Under the pieces are notes generated by a model. It saw only the letters and a list, made by a program, of their open reading frames with translations. It made no database searches and was not told the origin of the DNA. DNA of 52,101 bases from Kiritimatiellia bacterium (GTDB lineage Bacteria > Verrucomicrobiota > Kiritimatiellia > RFP12 > UBA1067): assembly GCA_016296065.1 (NCBI GenBank), contig JAEDKA010000023.1, forward strand, positions 1 to 52,101, written 5' to 3'. This document shows positions 46,393-52,101 of this stretch, piece by piece (positions within the stretch are counted from its first letter, which is position 1; each line of letters begins with the position of its first letter). Made by a program: the position numbers and the translations under genes.

Positions 46393-48506
46393 CTCGCCAC
46401 CTCGAATTCGACAAAGCGTCCGGTTCTTATCGGAGGATGGTTCTCAAGCGCAGCCCTTATCTTCGCCTTAGCCTCTTCGGAGCGCGCGATGACGAACATG
46501 AATCCGCCGCCTCCCGCCCCGCATAGGCTCACTGCGGATATCCACGGAGCCATCCGCGCGATGATGAGCTCGACAAGCGTGTTCGTGCTGCCGGGATCTA
46601 GCGCCTTTTTCGCGAGCCAGTAGTCGTTGACCGCAGAGCAGAACGCATCCCAGTCCTCCGCCTCGGCCGCGTCGAACGCGCGCACGGCGTCGCTCTTGAG
46701 GCGCCTGACGATTTCGCGCGCGATGTCGTCCGGATTCTCGCGGAAGAACTCCACCACGCCCTTGAGGATGTTGCGCGCCATGCGCTTTCTGCCGGTAAAG
46801 TAGAGAAGCGCGCGCCGCGAAAGGAACTCGGCGAGCGACTCCTCGGCGCGCGGGGAGAGGCGCGTAACGCGCGGACACTGCCGCTCGCCAGGCCTGGACT
46901 CCATGAGCTTGACGCCCAGGAGAAGTCCGCCGATCTGGTCCTGCCATCCGCCGCCCGTCTGCATCTCCTTCTCGAGCGCAAGCGTGAGAGACGACACGCG
47001 CTTCCAGTCAGCCTTGCGTCCGGCGATGCGCTCCAGGGCCGTCACCAGAGCCGCGCCGAGAATGGAACTCGTGCCCATTCCGCTGCCCTTTGGGACGTCC
47101 GCCGAGATCTTTATGTCCAGCCCGCCGGAGGCGAACGAGAACTCCGTGACCGTGAGCGCGCTCTTGACGAGGGCGCACCAGTCCGACGGATCCTTTGGCG
47201 CCCTGATCTCCGCGATGTCGCGGATCGTGCAGGCCTTTCCGAGGTCCGCGCTCTCCACTCTCACCTCGCGCTCGCGCAGCCGCCGCACGCGCACCTTCAC
47301 CGGACGCTCCCCGTTGAGCGTGACGGCGCTGTTGAGGACCGTTCCGCCCATCTCGACGCAGATCGGAGGCGTGTCGCTCCATCCGCCGGCGAAGTCGATC
47401 CTGAGCGGAAGCTCCACCTCGACGCATGCGTCTGGTTCCCTCAGCGCGAGCAGCTTCGAATGGTCCGCCTGCGCCATAAGCTCCGAGAGGCCGAGAGCCT
47501 CCCATTTCCCGTCCGTCTTGAAGTCGTCCTCGACGCGATAGCGTATGGGTATCCACTTCCCGTCGACCGGAAGGCACGTGAGGCACTCGCCCTCGCCAAG
47601 CTCGACAGGACCGTACTCAGCGGGCACGAACGTCACGACGTTGCGTCCGCCGAGCTTCATCTCTCCTCGCGGCAGCGCGCAGGCCTCGACCCACTCCCGT
47701 CCGCCGCCCAGCCTTTCGAGAAGTTCGCGCGTGGAGCCGATGTGGAAGAAGGAGCACCTTGGGACGACATTAACCGAGAACGGAGCGTACCCCGCGACGA
47801 GCTCGCGCGTGAACTCGGCGTAAAGGTCGCCGGTCTTCCAGCCCGACTTCGCCATTTTCGCCGCAGTATTCGGGTCGATCCAGAGAATCCCGGTGTCGAC
47901 AGCGAGCTTCCCGCCGCGCACCGCGCCCGCGGCCTTCGCCTCGGCGGGCGACGGCTTCTGGAGAAAACCCTTCACCTCGCAAGCCACGCACCTCCCTCGC
48001 GTCCCGACGCGGCCCCACTCTGGCACATAGACGCCATGGCGCGAGCCGACGGACGGCGCGCCCAGGCAGGCGACACCTGTCACGCCCGGACGCGAGAAGT
48101 CACACGAACCAAAATCGAACTCCGGCGCGACGTCACCGCAGACGACGAGGAGTCCGCTTCCCGGAAGGCGCAGCCGCTCCATGTTCGCGACGATGCGCTC
48201 GAAGAGCGAGACTGTGCCGCCCCGACCGTCCGGCACCGGCACGAACGCCTTGCCGATCGCGGCATACGAGGGGAGCCGCTTGGAGTCCCCGCCGGAGTGG
48301 CACACGAGCACGCGCCTTCCGCGCAGGCCGCCGATCTTCCTAAGCACCTCCACCGTGCTGCCGAGCGAGCCGACGCGCTTCCCGCCCGGATCGGGAACGA
48401 CGGCGATGTCGTCGGCGATGCGTCCGCGCAGCGGGGCGACCATCGCCCTGTATCCCTTTGCCTGCGCCGCGTTCGCGGCCGTCACTACTATCAGATCAAA
48501 CTTCAT
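46389..48506 (-). CDS. fkp: Bifunctional L-fucokinase / GDP-fucose pyrophosphorylase-like protein
   Basis: 705 aa; Bacteroides Fkp is about 950, so this is a shortened form. The N-terminal half (about 1-340) has the nucleotidyl-transferase-like LVCHSGGDSKRLPSYAAIGKAF and resembles the Fkp guanylyltransferase. The C-terminal half is a GHMP kinase: LRIDFAGGWSDTPPI (about 365-380), P-loop PKGSGMGTSSILGAAL near 475, GGWQDQIGGL and CGAGGGGFMFV. It would convert free L-fucose to GDP-fucose. The cluster with glf and dpm1 fits surface-glycan precursor supply. The start follows glf by 33 nt with no clear ribosome site. Confidence 0.85.
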   Translation of the reverse strand: MKFDLIVVTAANAAQAKGYRAMVAPLRGRIADDIAVVPDPGGKRVGSLGSTVEVLRKIGGLRGRRVLVCHSGGDSKRLPSYAAIGKAFVPVPDGRGGTVSLFERIVANMERLRLPGSGLLVVCGDVAPEFDFGSCDFSRPGVTGVACLGAPSVGSRHGVYVPEWGRVGTRGRCVACEVKGFLQKPSPAEAKAAGAVRGGKLAVDTGILWIDPNTAAKMAKSGWKTGDLYAEFTRELVAGYAPFSVNVVPRCSFFHIGSTRELLERLGGGREWVEACALPRGEMKLGGRNVVTFVPAEYGPVELGEGECLTCLPVDGKWIPIRYRVEDDFKTDGKWEALGLSELMAQADHSKLLALREPDACVEVELPLRIDFAGGWSDTPPICVEMGGTVLNSAVTLNGERPVKVRVRRLREREVRVESADLGKACTIRDIAEIRAPKDPSDWCALVKSALTVTEFSFASGGLDIKISADVPKGSGMGTSSILGAALVTALERIAGRKADWKRVSSLTLALEKEMQTGGGWQDQIGGLLLGVKLMESRPGERQCPRVTRLSPRAEESLAEFLSRRALLYFTGRKRMARNILKGVVEFFRENPDDIAREIVRRLKSDAVRAFDAAEAEDWDAFCSAVNDYWLAKKALDPGSTNTLVELIIARMAPWISAVSLCGAGGGGFMFVIARSEEAKAKIRAALENHPPIRTGRFVEFEVAR

Positions 48507-48539
48507 GTCTACTGTGAAATGCGATGCACCCGGGACCTT

Positions 48540-49607
48540 TTACCTAAGCTCGACCGCGAGCGCGGCGGCGATCGTCTGGTCCATGTCGAAATACTTGTAG
48601 CCGCCGAGTCGCCCGCCGACGACGAGGTTCGGAATCTGCTCCGCCTCGGCTCGGTACTTCGCAAGCAACGCCCGCGACTCCTCGCAGTCCACCGGATAGT
48701 ACGGCTCGTCGCCAGGCTTCCACTGCGCAGAGTACTCGCGCATCACCACCGTCTTGGGGGCCGACATCACGCCCGCGAGCTCGGGGTGGTAGTGCTTGAA
48801 CTCGTGGATGCGCGTGTATGGAACCTCAGCCTCGGTGTAGTTGACGACAGAAGTCCCCTGGAAGTCCTTGACGCCAAGCATCTCCGTCTCGAAGCGGAGA
48901 GTCCGCCACGGAAGATGCCCGAACTTGTAGTTGAAGAGCGCGTCTATGGGCCCGGAGTAGTAGACAGGCGCATCCGCCATGTCAGAGAGGGCGAAAGGCG
49001 CATTGACCTTCACCTCGATGTTCGGATGGTCGAGCATCCTGTCGAAGACCACGTTATAGCCGTCGGCAGGGATTCCCTGCAGATAGTCCTTGAAGTAGTT
49101 GACGTCGTAGTTGTCCCTCACGGGCACGCGTTTGATGATCGAAGGGTCGATCTCCTCGGGCGCCTTTCCCCACTGCTTCGAGGTGTACCCGCGGAAGAAT
49201 GCGTCGAACACGGACTTTGAATGGCCTTCGTCCGCCATGAAGTCCGCGACCTCCCCAGGCTTGAGCTCCACGCCAAAGAACTTGTTGATTAGCGCAAGGC
49301 CGAGCGGAAGGTAGTAGATCTTCCCTTTGTAGTTCGCGAGCACCTTGTGCTGGTAGCCGTTGAACTCGGTAAAGCGGCGGATGAAGTTCCACACCGCCAT
49401 GTCGTGCGTATGGAAGATGTGGCTGCCGTAGAGATGCACCTCGATGCCTGTCTCGGGATCGGTCTCGCAGCGGACGTTTCCGCCGACGGCGCACCGCGCC
49501 TCCAGAACAAGCACCCTGCGACCCGATTCCGCGAGCCTGCGAGCAACCGTGCAGCCCCAGAACCCGGCGCCTGCGACAATCGCGTCTATTCCGTTTGTAG
49601 AATGCAT
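48540..49607 (-). CDS. glf: UDP-galactopyranose mutase
   Basis: 355 aa. FAD-binding GAGFWGC (about 12-18) and VLEARCAVGGN, then HLYGSHIFHT, NFIRRFTEFNGYQHKVLA, GYTSKQWG, VYYSGPIDALFNYKFG, RTLRF and GGRLGGYKYFDMDQ. It makes UDP-galactofuranose for O-antigen or capsule. Two ATGs exist; ATG 49607 is preferred because it is 7 nt after TATAAT, while ATG 49613 lies 1 nt from it. Confidence 0.96.
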   Translation of the reverse strand: MHSTNGIDAIVAGAGFWGCTVARRLAESGRRVLVLEARCAVGGNVRCETDPETGIEVHLYGSHIFHTHDMAVWNFIRRFTEFNGYQHKVLANYKGKIYYLPLGLALINKFFGVELKPGEVADFMADEGHSKSVFDAFFRGYTSKQWGKAPEEIDPSIIKRVPVRDNYDVNYFKDYLQGIPADGYNVVFDRMLDHPNIEVKVNAPFALSDMADAPVYYSGPIDALFNYKFGHLPWRTLRFETEMLGVKDFQGTSVVNYTEAEVPYTRIHEFKHYHPELAGVMSAPKTVVMREYSAQWKPGDEPYYPVDCEESRALLAKYRAEAEQIPNLVVGGRLGGYKYFDMDQTIAAALAVELR

Positions 49608-49614
49608 TTGCATT

Positions 49615-49620
49615 ATTATA
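49615..49620 (-). promoter_or_regulatory. Extended -10 box of glf-fkp-dpm1
   Basis: The minus strand reads TATGCTATAAT. It occupies the 39-nt gap between glf and the dus stop codon, with 7 nt to the chosen ATG. Confidence 0.65.
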
Positions 49621-49646
49621 GCATATTTCGCGCACTGGATGCCGAG

Positions 49647-50501
49647 CTAACGGACACAGGCCATGCGCAGTTCGTCCAGGGTGCGCGACATCTTGGCGAC
49701 GGGCCACGCGCGCTTCCAGCGCGGAATGTCGCGCCAGTAGGCCAGCAGCTCCTTCATCCGCCCGAGCACCGCATGGTCCCCGCTGAGCTCGCGCCCCGAG
49801 GCGTCGATGTAGCGTCCGAGAAGCTCGTCAATGTCCTCTCGCTCGCCGAGATGGCGCACGAATGCCCTGCCTACCATGACACGCCGCCCGCCAGATGCCG
49901 CTCCGACGAGCGGAAGGTCTCCGTTTCTCACGAGCGGAACCTTAGCCGCCGCCGCAATCCTGTCGAACGCCGCCCAGTCGCATTCGCCCTCGTACATCTG
50001 CCTCGCGTTGCGCGGGTGGACGACGAGAAACCGGAGCGGAAAGGAGTTTATGATCGGCATCAGCGCCAGCAGCTCCTCGTTGCCGTCAACGCCGAGCCGC
50101 GCCTTCACGGAAAACTTCCCCGGCCCCATCACCTCGCACCCGACCGCGAGCATCCTCTGCAGGACTTCGGGCGTCCTTAGGATGCCGCTTCCGCGGCCCT
50201 TCCTGCGCACCATCGGATACGGACAGCCGCAGTTCAGGTCGGCAGTCTCGTAGCCCGCCTCTTTTATCCGCAGAAGGCACGCGCGCAGCGCCTCGGGATC
50301 CTTGCCGATGAACTGCGGCGTGGTCGCAATGGCTTCCGCGCCGCCGGCGGACTGAAGTTCGCTGCTCTTCAGCGGATCCACCCCGGCATTGGCGGGAATG
50401 AACGGCGTTACCGCCTCGGTGAAGCCGACCTCGCGCAAAACCTCCGCGAACACCTCGCGAAAGCACCGAACGGTGACCCCCCTCAGCGGCGCGAGAATCA
50501 T
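49647..50501 (-). CDS. dus: tRNA-dihydrouridine synthase
   Basis: 284 aa. It opens MILAPLRGVTVRCFREVF as in Dus TIM-barrels. The active-site Cys is in LNCGCPYPMV, FMN/tRNA contacts in FSVKARLG, HPRNARQMYEG and RNGDLPL, and the phosphate-binding end in VMVGRAFV. The subfamily (DusA/B/C) is not clear. ATG 50501 overlaps the nrnA stop as ATGA. Confidence 0.9.
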   Translation of the reverse strand: MILAPLRGVTVRCFREVFAEVLREVGFTEAVTPFIPANAGVDPLKSSELQSAGGAEAIATTPQFIGKDPEALRACLLRIKEAGYETADLNCGCPYPMVRRKGRGSGILRTPEVLQRMLAVGCEVMGPGKFSVKARLGVDGNEELLALMPIINSFPLRFLVVHPRNARQMYEGECDWAAFDRIAAAAKVPLVRNGDLPLVGAASGGRRVMVGRAFVRHLGEREDIDELLGRYIDASGRELSGDHAVLGRMKELLAYWRDIPRWKRAWPVAKMSRTLDELRMACVR

Positions 50502-51544
50502 GGGATGCCCAAATTGGCGGGAATGCGCGAAGTCTTGCGGCACGCGCTCTTGAGGAGCTCCTTCACGGCGGCGCGCATCTGCCGCTTCGCCGTGCCCATC
50601 GACCCCTTGATGGTGCATCCGGCCGCCCTGATGTGTCCGCCGCCGCCGAACTTTCCCGCGAGCACCGTCGCGTCCCAGTCGCCGCGCGTTCGTATCGAGC
50701 AGCGCGTCTCCTTCGTCCGGTCGGGGATCTGGTAGAAGAACAGGGCGATCTCGTTCCTCGCGACGGACCTCGGAATCTCGATTATGTCCTCCGCGTCTGC
50801 CTTCGTGCCGCGCACGGACCGGAAGTCGTCGCGCGAGAGCGACACTTCCGCAACCTTGCGGTTCTTCCAGATGTGAAGCGATCGCCAGGCGATGCGCTTG
50901 AGCTCTATCGCCTTGCGCGAGAACGTGCCGTAGATGACGTCGTTTATGAAGGCCGTTCGCACCCCGTGCTTGAGCAGGTCGCCCGCCGCGCGGAGGGTCC
51001 GCGGGCTCGTCGAGTCGTACGCGAAGCGTCCGGAGTCCGTTATCATCGCGACCCAAAGCGCCTCGGCGGACGCCCTGTCGAGCTTCCACTCCATCCACTT
51101 CGCGAAACGCCACACGACCTCGCCGGCGCTAGACGCGGAGGGGTCGACAATCTGCGCGTCGCCGAACGTACCGTCGTTTGTCACGTGGTGGTCGATGCAG
51201 ATGCACTTAAGCCCCTTCGCGACGGGCTCCACCTCCGGCGGCATGCGCGCGAACGAGCTGCAGTCGACGGCAACGAAGAGATCGAACGCCCCGGTCCTGC
51301 GGCGGAACGCCTTAAGCTTCCGCACCGGGATGAGGTCCTTCACGCCGTCGAGGAAACCCGGCTTGCCGAGCGCGTTGATGTCCGCCGTGGCGTACGCCTC
51401 CTTGCCGGCCGCGCGTAGCAGGCGTACCATCGCAATCATCGAACCGAGGGAATCCCCGTCCGGGCTCAGATGGCCCGAGACGAGAATCCTCTTCGCGCCG
51501 GAGACAAGCTCCTTCGCCGCGGCGTAGCTCTCCCTGCTTTCCAT
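50498..51544 (-). CDS. nrnA: DHH-family phosphoesterase, NrnA-like oligoribonuclease / pAp phosphatase
   Basis: 348 aa. The DHH domain has GHLSPDGDSLGSMIAM (24-39), VAVDCSSFAR and IDHHVTND; the DHHA1 domain ends KFGGGGHIRAAGCTIKG. NrnA degrades nanoRNA and dephosphorylates pAp. It lies 27 nt after icd and overlaps dus. The ribosome site is weak. Cyclic-dinucleotide phosphodiesterase activity, seen in some relatives, cannot be excluded. Confidence 0.93.
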   Translation of the reverse strand: MESRESYAAAKELVSGAKRILVSGHLSPDGDSLGSMIAMVRLLRAAGKEAYATADINALGKPGFLDGVKDLIPVRKLKAFRRRTGAFDLFVAVDCSSFARMPPEVEPVAKGLKCICIDHHVTNDGTFGDAQIVDPSASSAGEVVWRFAKWMEWKLDRASAEALWVAMITDSGRFAYDSTSPRTLRAAGDLLKHGVRTAFINDVIYGTFSRKAIELKRIAWRSLHIWKNRKVAEVSLSRDDFRSVRGTKADAEDIIEIPRSVARNEIALFFYQIPDRTKETRCSIRTRGDWDATVLAGKFGGGGHIRAAGCTIKGSMGTAKRQMRAAVKELLKSACRKTSRIPANLGIP

Positions 51545-51571
51545 TTCAGATGCCGAGCCGGAGCGGACGCG

Positions 51572-52101
51572 TCACATGGCGGCCGCGAGCGCGGCGCCGA
51601 ACTCAGAGCACTTGACTTCCGTGGCGCCCTCCATCTGGCGCGCGAAGTCGTAGGTGACCGTCTTCGCGGCAATCACCTTGTCCATAGCGGCGATGATCCT
51701 ATCCGCGGCCTCGGTCCAGCCCATGTAGCGGAGCATCATCTCTCCGGAGAGGATGAGCGAGCCGGGGTTGACCTTGTCGAGCCCGGCATACTTGGGCGCC
51801 GTGCCGTGCGTCGCCTCGAACACGGCGACGCCGGTCTGGTAGTTGATGTTCGCCCCAGGCGCGATGCCGATTCCGCCCACCGTCGCCGCGAGCGCGTCCG
51901 AGACGTAGTCGCCGTTGAGGTTCAGCGTCGCGATCACGTCGTATTCCGCCGGACGCGTGAGGATCTGCTGCAGGAATGCGTCGCAGATGCAGTCCTTGAC
52001 CGTGATCATGCGTCCGGTCTTCGGATTCTTGAACTCGCACCACGGACCCTTGTCGATCAGCGTCGCGCCGTACTCGCGCTGCGCGAGCTTGTAGCCCCAG
52101 T
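51572..52101 (-). CDS. icd: NADP-dependent isocitrate dehydrogenase, C-terminal part (runs off the window)
   Basis: The last 175 codons are present; the 5' part lies beyond 52101. The frame enters as WGYKLAQREYGATLIDKGPW and continues DAFLQQILTRPAEYDVIATL, NLNGDYVSDALAA, VGGIGIAPGANINYQTG, FEATHGTAPKYAG, SLILSGEMMLRYMGWTEA and AKTVTYDFARQMEGA. This closely follows E. coli Icd in length and motifs. The FEATHGTAPKYAG block contributes to NADP binding. It performs the oxidative decarboxylation of isocitrate in the TCA cycle. Confidence 0.95.
   Translation of the reverse strand, partial: WGYKLAQREYGATLIDKGPWCEFKNPKTGRMITVKDCICDAFLQQILTRPAEYDVIATLNLNGDYVSDALAATVGGIGIAPGANINYQTGVAVFEATHGTAPKYAGLDKVNPGSLILSGEMMLRYMGWTEAADRIIAAMDKVIAAKTVTYDFARQMEGATEVKCSEFGAALAAAM

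Overview
The window is GC-rich bacterial chromosome (by eye near 60 % GC) from a diderm, probably an uncultured gut or sediment member of the PVC superphylum, with Kiritimatiellota/Lentisphaerae the best guess. The evidence is an LptD-type outer-membrane protein, a Verrucomicrobia-style prepilin-like protein, a kduI-kduD-GH88 uronate module, large secreted InlB-repeat/CotH proteins, a Fkp-type fucokinase and a Bacteroidetes-like topoisomerase IV B subunit. This placement is inference; no 16S gene is present. All but two of the recognised genes, and the only tRNA, lie on the minus strand.

Layout. 1-585: tandem 83-bp hairpin repeats and a short palindrome. 586-10504: three secreted-protein genes (GH16 glycosidase, CotH-kinase protein, duplicated beta-rich protein) with a divergent XylR-like (PBP1 + AraC) regulator. 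10548-15190: operon of an unknown membrane protein, a GH51 arabinofuranosidase-like enzyme and a Lol/MacB-type ABC transporter. 15191-16109: repeats and a doubtful small-ORF pair behind a strong promoter. 16110-20127: priA, prepilin-like protein, CDP-alcohol phosphatidyltransferase, zinc-ribbon protein. 20197-25378: lptD, the overlapping yfcE-thiN-maf-queC run, a BioH-like esterase. 25392-31466: gyrA, an AT-richer lipoprotein gene, an AAA/PD-(D/E)XK protein, a His/Pro-rich exported protein. 31553-35893: tRNA-Ser, recA, and GH88-kduD-kduI for unsaturated uronates. 36051-38740: parE and a stand-alone IMP cyclohydrolase. 38787-45596: the rod-shape operon mreB-mreC-mreD-mrdA-rodA-rng. 45703-49607: glycan-precursor genes (polyprenol-phosphate mannosyltransferase, fkp, glf). 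49647-52101: dus, nrnA and the 3' end of icd.

How it works together. Secreted GH16 and GH51 enzymes probably release oligosaccharides. GH88, KduI and KduD convert unsaturated uronates to 2-keto-3-deoxygluconate. The glf/fkp/dpm1 set supplies GDP-fucose, UDP-galactofuranose and lipid-linked mannose for surface glycans, while lptD and the Lol-type transporter serve the outer membrane.

The most striking non-coding signal is a recurring extended -10 box, most often TGGTATAAT, usually only 6-9 nt from the start codon. It implies leaderless mRNAs for at least eight genes, while other genes keep clear Shine-Dalgarno sequences. Several families of short-loop hairpin repeats fill the intergenic spaces.
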